Positions 36,401-47,900 of a DNA stretch of 64,000 nt are shown here, in pieces. The position numbers were made by a program, and so were the translations under genes. Where the stretch lies: the NCBI RefSeq assembly GCF_043641665.1, contig NC_092203.1, positions 10,893,873-10,957,872 of the forward strand, written 5' to 3'. Source of the stretch: Enoplosus armatus (taxonomy: Eukaryota > Chordata > Actinopteri > Centrarchiformes > Enoplosidae). How positions within the stretch are numbered: position 1 is the first letter of the stretch; each line of letters opens with the position of its first letter. The notes beneath the pieces are model-generated. The model was given only the letters and a program-made list of their open reading frames with translations. It was not told the origin of the DNA and did not search any database.

Positions 36401-39400
36401 TCGGTTTGTGATGTGCATCATTGGAGAATAAAAGCTGTTGCCGCAGTGTTCGGACAATTTTCTTTAACGGTGCAGTAAATGCTTTTGCTGAGCATGACAG
36501 TTGGAAGATATAGAGGAATGGCAGCAATTTATATGTACCGTTTTCCTCTGTTCAAAGACAATTCAGTGATTGTGATCTTGCCCTACTCTTTCCTAATAAA
36601 ACAAACAGACTATATTTGGCTCTGTGAACTTGCCACAGGTCACTATTTCAGGGGATTTATAGATAAATGGCTAATTTCAATATGGACCTCATTTGGACAC
36701 ACAATGGGCAGCACCCCATTCTTTGTCTATGGGACAGTGACAGATTTGCATCCCCTTGATAACTTTAAAGGTCAGTTTTGTAGTTTCTCCCTTCAGGAAG
36801 AAGAGCTTTACAGTTCCTGACTTAATAAGGCCAAGGCTCAAGGCCGCTGTAAAGTAGCTGTCAAGAGAGAGTCCCCCTCTCCTTTCTTAGCCGAAAGATT
36901 CGCACTAATGCCTGCTCAAAAATCCAACAGGACTGGGTTGTTTCTCAGGAAAACAAAATGGAAAGGGACAGAAGTCAACTTCATGTCATACAAACACTTT
37001 TTCCTTTTCATTGTTAACGGTGTCTCCTACTTTTGTGAAAACAGGCCATAAAAACAATGACGCCGTAAAATGAAACCTTGTCTTAAATATCTTGGTCTTA
37101 CCATCATGAGTTCCCTCTGGAAGGACTTCCTCTCCTTGTTGTCCACATTCGTACACTCCTCTTTGAGTTTCTCCAGAACTGACGCCACCTTCTCCGGCTC
37201 ATTGTCCAGCTCGGTCCGGCAAAAATAATTCAGTGGCAAATTCCCGTACCCCAGGGCATCTGCAAACGCCCTCCAGTTGCCCACATTCTCCATTAAAACC
37301 GTCCTCACAGTTGCGTAGATGTATGTAAGAAATTTGCAAGGCTTCAGGATCTGCTCCAGCAGCATCGTGGTTGTTAGGTCCGGCCCACACCAATAAATGG
37401 GCTTGACCTTACCCAGTACTAAAACGTTCTTAGCATGGACAAGGCCTATCTTCCCCTGATAGTATCCAATGTACCACTCTTTGGTCCGCAGTTGACCTCG
37501 CAGTTTGATTTTCTCCTCGCTGAGCAAAGCAATAACATCCCCCTTCTTGTACTCCAACAGATAAGTGCTCTTGTGCTGCCTAATCACTGTTTTGATCAAC
37601 TTGCCAAATTTAAGATTGGTAATGCACCGCTCCTGAAACTTTGGGTATTTGGAAGTGACAGCCAGCGGCGAGAGGACAATCTTATCCACCTCTTTCTTTT
37701 TCAGAAACCTCCTCTGGCCCGTTATCCTCGCGCCGGTCTTTGGCGGTGGCTGCGGAGTTTGGACACAGAACTGAGTGAGGATACAGTCGAGGGCGTCTTT
37801 GACTTGGACCCTGAGAGTGAAGTCTGAGATGCTGTTGGGGTTGTGTGATGTGATCATGTACAGCAGCCTGCTGACTTTCCCCAGTTTGACCTGAAATCCC
37901 CGAATCATCCCTGCACCCTCGTTCGCCTTCACCTGGTAGTTGGACATGTTGGAGTACAATCCCACCTGGAGGTCCTGAGGGAACCCCAGCATAAACTGGT
38001 GCTTCCCCCACAGCTGGAGGGCCACTGGCGGGGTGGCGCTAGCCTGCCGGCCCACCTCACTTACCAACAAGGTCTTGGGGGCGCAGTCATGTCCAAACAT
38101 GGCCACAACTGTCTTGAATGAAGGGTGGATGTGCTTGGGTCCATAGACACCCAGAGTTACTTTCCTCAGCACATGGTCCCAAACGGTTGTATTGTGGCTG
38201 ATGTACTGTGCCTGAATCACAACAGCCACATACATACAAGGCTCTAGACTATCCAACTGCACCTGGACTGTATCCTTGTAAATGTAAGCATTAGGGATGG
38301 GCGTGTAAGGCCCTTCTTTGCAGTCACTTCGAACACAAAGCACCTCTGCAGTGTGACAACTCTCCTTCTTGACAGTTACCAATACCTTCATCTCCAACGT
38401 GATAAAGGACTTGGTCTCCATGTTGCTGAGCTTGATTTCCACAACGGGGCTGACGGTGGAGCAGTGGTCATTGTTGAGCTCCAGAGGAGGGTCAAGTAAG
38501 GCTTTCATGGAGATCTGCTGGTGGTCTCCATGGCTGACATGGCCTTCGGGGATGTGTGCGCTGATGTGGGTGTCTGGGAGCTGAACAACTCCTCCGTTAC
38601 TGTCCAACCTGCACACGATGTTGGTCTCCACTGGCTGCGTCTGGCCCCACCCAGGACTCTGGCCCAGGGAGTCAAGGTCATGGCAAGACCTGGCCAGCTT
38701 TCTGTGGTTCAACCAAGCAGTCCTGAAGTCCTCCCTGCTCTGAAACTGCTCCGGTGAAGGAGCCTTAAGGCCTGTGAAGAATCCTGAAGAGGGTAAGGTT
38801 GGATTCGACTGTGCCTGCAGGACTGACAGTTCTGAGAGACTGTGGGAACGTTTACTCCTAAAAAACGGGTTATCCCTGTGAGGGTTAGGTAAAACCTCTT
38901 GGTTTGGGCTGGTGGGGGTGGTATTGTTAATGTGGCAGCTGCTGAACCCATTGGTCAAGGTTGTACTAGTGTTAAAGTTGGAGCATGATGATGGAGATGC
39001 CAGTGCATCAAACAGAATAAGGTCTGCTGAGTTCCTTGCACCTATATCTTTGCAGTTTTGATCCAATGGACAAATAAAGGGGTTCACAGAGAAGGGGCTG
39101 TTGTTGTAAATTGGGGAGGGCTTAAGGGTCATTCCTGTCCACTCCCCCAATCCTCCGAACTCCTTTGACCCATCCTCGTACCCTTCCCCGAGACTGTCAA
39201 TCATCCCACTGTCACTAAGCGAAGAGTTCCTGAAGTTGACCGGCTGGACGTAGGCGGCCGGGATGTAGCCCATTTCCGTGTTGTTGTGGGCGTACCACCA
39301 CTCTCCTCCTGACGTGTCCAGCACATAGAGGCGATCGCCTTTGGAGAATTTCAGTGTGGTGAAGCTGCTGGGACAATAATCCTTTATAGCAACCACTTCC

Positions 39401-40238
39401 TGTGCAGCTCCATAGGAGGCTGAAGTGTCCAGCCTTAAGGCACTGGGAGAAGGCACTGAAAAGGAAAAAGATATTATATCAAATCCCAATTTTATCTTGT
39501 GAAACTATTAATGATGGACTTCTATTTGTCTTGATTGCAAAGAATCATTGTAACTGGCTTAGCCCTACTTTGGATAAGCACACTCATGGGCTGATTGCTC
39601 AAAATACCGCTCATAATCAGACACAGACATAATGGACCAGTCGCACTAATGAGGTGATGGTAGTGCAGAACAGACGTAAACGTTTGTGTCCAAATGCTTC
39701 AGCGGTTCATTTTAATGCTGGAAAACTTTCAGGGCAGCTGAAAAAGATAATTTAATCCCAGAGAAGGAAGCCAAAATATTAAATAATCATTCTGAATAAA
39801 ATTACAAAATGTTAAGATCACTAGGTAAATGTATGAGCAGATGAACTGCATAATTTACTGCATAATTTACTATTTTTAGTTCACCTCATTAGCGTATATG
39901 GAGCATGTAAGCAAAGCTGTAATGAAGTGCAACCAGTAAAGTGAAAGAGCAAGAGAAAGAATAATAATGTTTTCAGCACAAAGCACAAAATTAAAACAAC
40001 AAATTATTTAAGGAGATACTTGGTGAACACTTATGTTTCTGAAATAATTGAGTCTTGTACCTTACACACATCATTTTTTCGCAACTTGCACCAACAGTGA
40101 CATAAAACACTGACCTTTGACATCGTTGAGAGTGGCTCCGGTGACCCCTTCACTGAGGTCGACGAGCGTCCCCTCAGACTTACAGCGAGGGAGGATGTGG
40201 TTGTTGTTCGTCACTCTGATGATTCGATGGGCAGCCAT
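27454..40238 (-). CDS. sh3bp4: SH3 domain-binding protein 4 (four coding exons)
   Basis: Exons 40238-40115, 39455-37102, 28200-28012 and 27678-27454 join in phase to 2892 bases, or 963 residues, the length of human SH3BP4. It starts MAAHRIIRV...[16 protein letters not shown]. The first SH3 domain spans ~61-118 ([28 protein letters not shown]). NPF endocytic motifs are at ~166 and in RDNPFF. A ZU5 domain follows (~315-455), then [14 protein letters not shown], the proline-rich TPQPPPK, a second divergent SH3-like segment (~660-725) and a death-fold C-terminus (~830-963, [24 protein letters not shown]). In mammals SH3BP4 works in clathrin-mediated cargo-specific endocytosis, notably of transferrin receptor, and binds Rag GTPases to restrain mTORC1. 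Introns are 659, 8901 and 333 bases with GT-AG ends. Start chosen by homology; GCCATGG is a strong context. Teleost a/b copy not resolved. Confidence 0.96.
29943..29962. repeat. (CA)n microsatellite
   Basis: Ten CA units inside the sh3bp4 intron. Confidence 0.95.
30408..30530. repeat. Interspersed repeat B, fragment
   Basis: GGAGTATTTTTACACTGTGT, then TGGTACTTTTACTTAAGTAAAGG and CTCAGAATACTTC, match the right half of the full copy at 54562-54862 (GAGTATTTTTACACAGTTG, TTTTACTTAAGTAAAAG, ATCTGAATACTTC). Confidence 0.85.
30911..30936. repeat. (CT)n microsatellite
   Basis: About 13 CT units followed by imperfect CTGT and CTAT units. Confidence 0.95.
31070..31092. repeat. (CA)n microsatellite
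   Basis: About 11 CA units. Confidence 0.95.
31377..31405 (-). repeat. V-SINE-like fragment
   Basis: The minus strand reads AAAGTGTCCTTGAGCAAGACACTGACC, close to the conserved TGTCCTTGAGCAAGACACTGA block of vertebrate V-SINEs. Similar words occur at 35765 (AGCAAGGCACTTTACCCCC), 52465 (GTGTCCTTGAGCGAAAC, minus) and 55378 (GTGTCCTTGAGCGAGATGC). Confidence 0.55.
33597..34005. mobile_element. Foldback element C with ~110-140 base inverted arms
   Basis: Left arm from 33597 (GTTTAAGTGAAAAAAATGG...ATTTGCCTTCTTTCCAAGAG...GGTGATTAGCTTAGCTTAGC, to ~33735). The reverse complement of the right arm (to 34005) gives GTTTAAATAG...AATTTGCCTTTTTCTTTCTT...AGGTGATTAGCTTAGCTTAG. Both arms also share GATACCACTCTCAAGTCTGT against GACACCACTCTCATGTCTGT. 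The centre (~33740-33865) is unique and has no ORF. Structure is that of a non-autonomous MITE or foldback element. Relatives of one arm occur at 7925-8000 and 24684-24735. Family name and target-site duplication not determined. Confidence 0.8.
35760..35800 (+). repeat. V-SINE-like fragment
   Basis: AGCAAGGCACTTTACCCCCA followed by GCTGCTCCGG resembles the 3' conserved segment of V-SINEs. Confidence 0.5.
37102..39455 (-). other. Large central exon of sh3bp4
   Basis: A 2354-base exon encoding residues 42-826. It holds the first SH3 domain, NPF motifs, ZU5 domain and second SH3-like segment. Acceptor TTCCTTTTCAG at 39456; donor GATG|GTAAGA at 37102. The human gene also keeps most of its coding sequence in one large exon. 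Confidence 0.93.
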
Positions 40239-40281
40239 GGCCGGTGCTTATCGTAGCATTCGCTCATTGGCAGCTTTTCAT
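40211..40281 (-). promoter_or_regulatory. Upstream ORFs in the sh3bp4 start exon
   Basis: A plausible acceptor (TTTGTTTCCCGTCCAG) opens the exon at 40281. Three ATGs precede the start codon at 40238. One at 40281 encodes 5 residues and stops at 40264. One at 40267 ([10 protein letters not shown]...) runs 18 codons through the main start in another frame and stops at 40211. One at 40259 encodes 3 residues and stops at 40248. All are in weaker contexts than the main ATG (G at -3 and +4), so leaky scanning is expected. The effect on translation is inference. Confidence 0.55.
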
Positions 40282-40854
40282 CTGGACGGGAAACAAACAA
40301 GATTTCAGAGTGGGAGCGACCGGCCAATTTTAAACACATCTGGATTGGGGCATTCAGCTGACTTCCCGAGGCAACACTGCAATGGGAAGCTTCATTTTCT
40401 AGATCACTAACACAGTTAAAGGCTACAAAGGTCAAAGCCGCTGCAGCAGAAAATACGTTTGACAAATAGGAACTCTGTATGAAAGATGTGTTGGGGGATG
40501 AATGACTCTCGGCTGAACAGTGAGAGTTTTTCTAAATCAATGCAAAGACCATGAGCATTGAACTGCGGGAGAAAGATAGAGCGAGAGATGTGATTTAGTG
40601 GGGAGAGCAATAAAGAGATGAAACCGAAAGAGATTTAAGTTCTGAGTGAAAGTGGCGGTGAAGAAGGTCAGAAACATAATGTAAAGCGTGAGGTGAAAAC
40701 GTAGCATGCAAACCTCTCAGGGGCTAACATTTTGGCACCTGAACGCCACCTCTCTACATACACTTCTGCACATATAAATGCATACAATTATCTATAATAT
40801 CTCTTCCCTGCCAACAGAAATTGATAGTTTGCAGTCACACCAGTCGTAATCGTT

Positions 40855-40925
40855 TCCTTTAGGGGATTCAAACCAGCAACCTTTTCGCCTCAGAGCCAAG
40901 CAGGTCTCCCTCCTCTGGCTGTACA
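40855..40925 (-). repeat. tRNA-derived SINE-like fragment
   Basis: On the minus strand GGTTGCTGGTTTGAATCCCC contains a good RNA polymerase III B-box (GGTTTGAATCC), preceded by a CTCTGAGGCGAAAA stretch typical of the head of teleost SINEs. Another B-box word on the minus strand lies at 53830-53845 (GGGTTTGAATCCC). Confidence 0.5.
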
Positions 40926-42476
40926 TGCTGCACTGCTCTGTGTGAGTATTAACATCTCCGATTGTGTCAACCAAGTTACCAATTTCCTTGTCAGAATTGA
41001 GCTGTGATTCAATTTGTGTATGAAAACACACAGTCAGCAGAGGACTGTAATCTGATTAGACAGGCAGCAAGAAATTGTTTTGCAGCAAAACGTTGTTCCC
41101 TTCAGTCACAAGAGACTTTATTATTCCTGCAGGATGTGGCGAGCGGCGGCAGCGGGAACATTGGCATTTGCACACTAATGATGCCATTTTAATCTGATTA
41201 AAGCAACACAGACTGTAGGAGCAGCCATGTAAATGCCTTTCACTGATTATCTTCATTAGAGCTTTACTGTTTGGAGCTGGATTTGTGCTCAGTGTTTTCA
41301 CATTAAACACGGAGGATTTCCATTCAGATGCAGGTGTTTGTTTTCATAAAATACAGCACCGCAACACTCAGCAAAGTAGCTATTTTGTCTAAAGCTGATC
41401 TGGCTCTAAACAACTGGTCAGAACTTCCTCCAGAAACGTGTTAAATTAACTGTACACACATTACAGAAATATGGAAGATGATTTGCCATATTGTGAAGGT
41501 TCCTGTGAGATCTTACTATGTTATAGATACCACAGAATGGTACTCATGAATGAGTGGGTTTAAATACACACAAAAATACTCAAGAAATCGGACTGTAGTA
41601 ACCTGCTGAGAGTAACTTCCCAACTCCCCACCTTATTTTTGTGTTTTCGTGAGAAAGAAGACTTCTACCCGTCCTCGAGGTTCTCTCAGAATCATGGAAA
41701 CTCTGCTGATGAAGACCATGCAATACGATTGAAAGCTCCCAAACAAGCAAGTAAGCTGACCTTTGAGCTCAGACAACTGCTGTTTCCAACCTGAAGAATG
41801 AAGTGTTTCACAAAATTGTGCCGAATCAAATTATCCCTGCTCATGCATGAAAAAGAAACTTCTTTAAAAACAGTGAAAACTTCCCGCTGCACTCTGACTT
41901 TACACCTAATTCCTGGTTCATCTATGTGACCCTTTTCAACACTTTCCACTCAGTTTGAACAATATGGTACAAAATGACATAGTTGAGCTTTCGTTGCGCT
42001 CCTGTGAACCAGTTTAGTCTTTATTTAAACTTCTGCAGCTTTTTAAAATGAAGTAAGAGCACATATACGAGTACTTTTGTCTCTCATCCCTCAAAAGAGA
42101 AAAACTGGGAGTGTTTCAGAGCAGTTGAGTGAAACTGCAGCAGAGGTGCACTCTGGGACGCAGAGCATGCAGTGAAGAGGAAGTGTGGCTTGTTTAATGG
42201 CTGCATCTGTTCACCTGAGAGCTCGTGCTGAAAGCTAGTCAAACTCCTCTGAGGTGACATTTAATTTTCCTGCACCCTCTCTGCTCGTGAGGGAGCGTGT
42301 CGCCCGTCGATAAAAACGCCTCCTCCCGCTCGAAGATGAGCACTCAGCGGGTAGCCGGAGCGAGGCTGCGATCAATAACAAGCCGGCAGACAAAGACACT
42401 GTCTCCGGCTTTGATATAACACCGAGGTGAACCTCGCTGAATGCAGCAGGAGGTGAGGACGGCTCTGACAGATATT

Positions 42477-42495
42477 GGGGGGGGGGGGGGGGGGG
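42477..42495 (+). repeat. G homopolymer of 19
   Basis: Nineteen consecutive G residues in the probable first intron of sh3bp4. Confidence 0.95.
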
Positions 42496-45400
42496 ACACG
42501 ACGGGAAACACAGCAGGAGGTTTAGTTCGGAGAAAACCTTTGTCCCAGGATTTTAGAAGGAAAAGTGACACAAGCAATTATAAAAACACAAAAGTTAAAC
42601 AACCTCTTCTGAGAAAATAAGACTTTTACAGACAGGATTCTTTATGTTTCAGAGATACTGAATAACAACACAAAGTATTTCCAGCATTTGGGGAAATTAA
42701 CTCCAGTCTACTTTTGTTTTACTTCACATTTGCAGAGAAATTTCAATTACAGAGGGAGAGGAAACCTTTCAGGGGATCTCAGCAGACCGCTGTAGGGCCT
42801 GTGAGTTCGCCTTCCTCAAAATTGGAAACAGGGATGTTTTTTTTCCACCACTGGTGCATTAATATCCGCAGCGGTGAAATACTCTGCGTTATTAACTCAT
42901 TTCAGTCAGGCTGACAGAGTGGAGGAGCGGTGAGGACGCCGGGGAGTCGAAAGTTTAATTAGCCGAGAGTCGGCCAGTCCTAATCCCTGGATGAATGTTG
43001 CTATAATAACCATTTCCAGCAGCCATATGCTCGTGGAGAGTTTATCACTTTCCATAACAGCTGTTTAAAATGAGCAGTTTACAGGACAGAGACACAGACC
43101 TGCTAGAGCGGTGGCTGGAAAACAAAACCCATCACGTCAAACCTGAAACTTAACCAATACTATATTTAAATTCAATCTGCGGTTTGAATTCCCTGTGAAA
43201 GCATTCAAACAGGCAGTAATCGCAGATCAAAGGAGGAGGCTGACGGGCTAAAAGTCTCTTAAATCAGGATCAAACCAACTAAAGACAGCTTCTTACTCCG
43301 TCCGAGTCACGATTCTTCACTAAAAGTTGAATAAAATGAGATGAAAACAACTTGTTAGCTCCGACGGATCTGAATTGGACATCTGTTGAGCGACAGGCGC
43401 CAAGTCTCCTCAGGTTTTCATATTAAAAATCACAATCCTTTTCCTTCTGGAGCACGCTGGTGTAGATAAAACATCCATTTTTATTTATTGCATAATGTGT
43501 TTCTTTCATGTCTCCTGATTGTTGATAACTTCAGTCCATCGAGACCTTCTCTACATCTTGTTTTGCCTCTTTCAGCCAAAAAAAGAAAAAGAAAAAGAGG
43601 GTAAAAACCATCAAAACTCAGCTTCATTTGACTTTAAACTCCACAAAAGGTCAGCTCTTTCATCTGTCTTGCAGGAAACTGAGTGCAGGCTTAATTCACA
43701 TTAGGTCTACTTGAATCAGGTACATAACTGACCGCCCCGTTGTGGCCTTCGGCGATGCGGTTCTACTCCCAGCATGCATGTGGACGCGTGTTTACACCTG
43801 CGATGAACCGGCAGAAGAACGTTCTTGGAAGTTCGTTAAACGTCTGTGAAATGGGGAACGATGGAGGGGGGAAAAGCTCACCTGTGATGAGGAGTTTCAC
43901 CCTTCTACTATCGTTCAGTTCCTTTAATCATACATGAGTTTCATGATTGTCCTCTGAGGGCCACCGTAGATGTTTTTTAAGCAGTTTTAAAACGTGATTT
44001 ATTACAAAACAAATCTCAGTGTTTTAACTGTTCGATTCATCAAAAACGCTGTCCGCTGAGAGGAACGTGATATTTCTTTGTAAGACGAAGGACCCCTCGT
44101 TTGAAGCCATCCATGCCCACATTTAAGTCCAAAATAAGTGGCGTATTAAAGGCACCCTTATCATAAAGTTAAGTAAGTATTTTATGGGGTTTAAGATGAT
44201 GTTTTTTTTATTTATGGAGCAAATCTTCTCTGAATCTGTGATGGAGGAAGTTCTTCTGAGATCATCCGAGTTCTTGAATTACAGTATTAGCATGTGTACA
44301 GGACAGATATATCCATCTATTCGGAGACACATCAGGATGATTGTCATGTGTTTGCCGATAAACTAGCCTGTTTTTAGGGTTTGTGTTCAAAAAAGGTGGA
44401 GCTTTGCAAATAAAGAAATAAAAACTTGGGAAATTGGGGAAAGCAATCACACAACGTCACATTTTGAGATCTGCATGTTTAAATCAAGCAGAATATGCAT
44501 TCAGCTTTGTGAAACTGATGTGCCTTCCAGTCATGAAGCGTCTGATTTATCAAAGTTCAGTTATTCATTTAGGATGAAATATGAAAAATGAATGGCAAGT
44601 TTTTTCCTTTGAAGCTGACACTTCTCCCCTCCAACAAGTACAAAATGACGTCATAAAATGCACTTTTTAAGAGGTGTTTGTTGTGGGGGGGGGGCTGAAA
44701 TGTCAGTGGCACATGGCAATAACTGCCTTTTGTTACATAAAATAAAAGAAGTGGCTCATCTCGTGTCTTTTCTTTTTAAGCTCCCACACAGTAATGTCAC
44801 ATTCCTGCAGGCTGAGTGGGCGACTCCTCTCTGATGGTCTTTCTTACTGTCCTGCTGAAGCTTTGTGACGTGTTCAGGGTTTTATTTTGTACCCTGCGGA
44901 CCTGCAGAAATAAAGAAATAAAGAAATAAAAGAGCCTCAGCTTGGCATGTGGTCAAGTACATTAGTCTGCGGCGCCGCTCTGCCCCAACCGCCGCCGTTC
45001 ATCACCGGAGAAATTCATCCGTAAAATATTACAATCGCTCCTCTCTCCTCTCAGGATGAATTTCCAGGTAAATGAACCCGCTAAGTGCTGAGCTTTAGTG
45101 CCGCTGAAGGAGATTCTTCAACCGCCGACGGTTTAAGAAAAGAGGTTCGCACTCAGGAAGAGGAAGTGGCATTTTGAACACGTCAACGGGTCAACTTCAG
45201 GGCAGCAGATAGTTTAAAATTTCAGCATTAAGTGTTTTGAATGCAATAATTTACCTCCAACGTCTTTATTTCCAGCAGCGAGTAGCGATTCATGAAGCAT
45301 TAACAGATGGATGATGTGACCAAACTCTGCAAATGGGTTGAAAGTGTATTAGTGTAATAAATTCAGGGAAAATGCAAAAGCAGCTAATTGTCACACTAAG

Positions 45401-46467
45401 CAGCATTTATAATTCCATGAAAAGGGTTTAGCATATTTTTAATTGATGTAATAATGTTGATTAATGAAGTGAGAACACAAGTCAGCGTTGTGTTGTTAAA
45501 TCATAACGGCTACGTGCTAATGTGATGCAGTTTTATAACATTTCAACTATTTAAAGGGACATTTATGAGAGTTATTAGATAATGAGGATGTAAGACGGCA
45601 TCAGCTGGACTGTCGAACATTACTGTGTTTATTTCTGCTCGAACTGAAGGACCAAAACTGAAGGTTTCAGGGTGTTGAAGCGACTGCAAATAATAATGTA
45701 TTATCTTTTTCCAAACCTGGTTAAAGTTCTTAGATTATCAACCTTCGGCCACGTGTGTTATGAAAAAGATTTTTGTGGCAGTTGAGAGCACGACTGTCCA
45801 TTCATTCACGATAATAATAGATATGTGGTGAAAAGCATTAATTTCAGGACATTAAAGACAAGAAAAAGTCGTTTTCTTAGAGTCCTTGAGAGCACCAGTG
45901 GATGGGCAGTTATCAAAACAGTCTCCGCTTGTTCACGACTACAACAGGAGGGTTCAGGTGTTGATTGAGAGAAACCTTTAAATACAACACACATCAGCAG
46001 CATCACATGAGACGCACTGCCTGGAGGACACGCTGCTTTCTGTATTAGCGCAACACGTTAGCTTCGGATGTGCGCTGCAGAATCGTCACATATGAACGTA
46101 GTTCCTGGTGACACTCGGCTGGACATCCAGAGCTTCAGTGAGTGTAATGTTTGGGTAGTTTCAGACGAGTAATGATTAGCGGTTCATGTGTTTCTCAGAA
46201 GTTTATTGACCTTTTCCATAACAGAAACATTAAGTGCTAGAACACGATGTCAGTTTCCACCTCTGACTATGATCAGTGCCTTATATTTGTTATTGAGTTT
46301 GGTCAAAATAATCACTGTATGACAAGAAATAAAAGCTCAGTGCTGGTGAAGGTGCAGCGTCTGTTTGTGTGTAAAGGACAGTGTTGGCACGCACCTTCAC
46401 ACAGAGCTGGAAAACGATGACATGCTAGTTTTCAGGATTAGCTTCGGTGGGGGGGGTAGTTAAGACA

Positions 46468-46472
<5 letters not shown>

Positions 46473-46509
<37 letters not shown>
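46473..46509. repeat. (GT)n microsatellite
   Basis: About 18 GT units immediately before the purine-rich tract. Confidence 0.97.
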
Positions 46510-46511
<2 letters not shown>

Positions 46512-46579
46512 AGTGTGTATATGAGTTGTTGAGTCAGGTTTTGTGTGTGTATCAAATCAGTTTGTGTGCATGTGTTTGT

Positions 46580-46850
46580 TAACAGAGGAAGAGGAAGAAA
46601 GAAAGAAGGAAAGAGGGAGGAAGATGACAAAGGCGGGATGAAGAAGAGTTTGGAGGAAGAGGAAGTAGGAAGAAAAAGAGGAGGAAGAAGGACGGAAGGA
46701 GAGGAAAGTGAGGAGAAAAAGAGGAGGCAGCAGACGGAGGAGGAAGAGGAGGAGGAGAGGAAGAGGAAACAAAAAGGAAGATGAGGAGCACATATCGGAA
46801 AAGAGGAAAAGAGATAAGAGTGAGGAGAGGAAGGAACCCACATTCCTCTT
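46580..46850 (+). repeat. Purine-rich (GGA/GAA) tract
   Basis: About 270 bases almost wholly A and G on the plus strand (AGGAAGAGGAAG, GGAGGAAGAGGAGGAGGAG). The large lysine/glutamate-rich or serine/leucine-rich frames read from it are composition artefacts, not genes. Confidence 0.9.
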
Positions 46851-47646
46851 AGACACACACAAACACACAAACACAGAAAATCAGGCTCCATCTAATTAAA
46901 CGGAGTTGCGGCTGACTGCAGACAAAGTGCGTGCGTGTGCGTGCGTGTGCGTGTGTGTGTTTGAAACCTTGAGGCTGCCTGATAGAGCGCGAGAGAGGGG
47001 GGATTTTCAGCTTATCAGATGACCTTATTGGCAGGCCTGAGGAGGCGTGCACGCGCGTGCCCGCGTGCGCACACGTGACAACACGCGCTACTTGTCAACT
47101 TATCATTTCCAGTCATTTCTCCTCTGCAGCCCCGCGTGCTCTTTATGCCCAAGTATGAATATTCATAAATATTAACAGCAATGCAGATTAAGGAGATGAA
47201 TAAAAAGAGGGAAGGGGAGGATACAACGGCAGCAAGGCTTTCAATTTAATACATATTAGAGGAATATTATAGGAATATAACAATATCATAGAAATAAAGC
47301 ACCATAAAACAATAAAAACAACAATAAGGCTCACTATGAAGCTACATAAACTCAGAATAAGCCATTAGACCACTATAGAAAACGTCATAACTATCATAAA
47401 ATACAATAAGAAGTCATATTGTACAATACATGTAACTATAAAGCAGCAAAGACACATGATATCACCATGAGGACTCATTATAGAGCTCCAGAGATGGATA
47501 ACTACAAAGAGATTTTTCACTTGAGTGAAGCCGAATTCCTCTCCACACATTGTTCTGATAAAATGAGCAAATAAAATGAGCAAATAATTGGATTAAAAGA
47601 TAATTAGAGGTGATTAAGTGTAAATTTGACTGTAATGTGAACTGAC

Positions 47647-47900
47647 CTCCTGTTGGCTGGAAGCCCGAACGCTCAGAGTGAGTGAGAAGACGGTGAAGAG
47701 TAAGAGCTGATGGAGAGTCCGCCGTCACTTCTTCTTCTTCTTCTTCTTCTTCTTTTTCCCGTTTTTTCCCGCGTCATTTGTCTTAAATAACAACAAAAGA
47801 AAAAGTGCTGAAAGGTTCAAATAAGAGCCAAGAAGTTTTTAACGGTGACAGACACGCAGGCGCGCCGGTCTCCGTCCGTCCCTCCTCCGGTCTGCCGGAG
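47647..47900 (-). other. Candidate 5' non-coding exon of sh3bp4
   Basis: Begins just inside the promoter-like sequence and ends at minus-strand donor CCAACAGGAG|GTCAGT (47647). Includes a (GAA)n run at 47729-47755. Its far edge is an estimate. Support is the promoter signals and donor on the same strand as sh3bp4, and the acceptor at 40282; no homology can be used for a UTR exon. Confidence 0.4.
47729..47755. repeat. (TTC)n microsatellite
   Basis: About nine TTC units, within the candidate 5' non-coding exon of sh3bp4. Confidence 0.95.

Larger units (their letters stand above)
28201..37101 (-). other. Third-exon-preceding intron of sh3bp4 (8.9 kb)
   Basis: Runs from donor GTAAGACC (37101) to acceptor CATCAG (28201). 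Contains microsatellites (29943-29962, 30911-30936, 31070-31092), a repeat B fragment (30408-30530), V-SINE-like fragments (~31377-31405, 35760-35800), the foldback element C (33597-34005) and a C-run at ~33048. The longest minus open frame inside (33410-32826, 194 residues) has no family resemblance or usable splice context and is treated as chance. Confidence 0.75.
40282..47646 (-). other. Probable first intron of sh3bp4 (5' UTR intron)
   Basis: Between a candidate non-coding exon ending at donor GGAG|GTCAGT (47647) and the start exon at 40281. Holds a tRNA-like SINE fragment (40855-40925), a 19-base G-run (42477-42495), (TG)n at 46473-46509, a ~270-base purine-rich tract (46580-46850) and alternating GTGC/GCGC sequence (46925-46960, 47045-47095). 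No coding exon is recognised. Splicing across it is inferred, not shown. Confidence 0.45.

Noticed and set aside
46460..46899. Overlapping long frames with Ser/Leu- or Lys/Glu-rich products
   Set aside because: They come from the (GT)n and purine-rich tract; several frames are open at once, as expected for low-complexity DNA.
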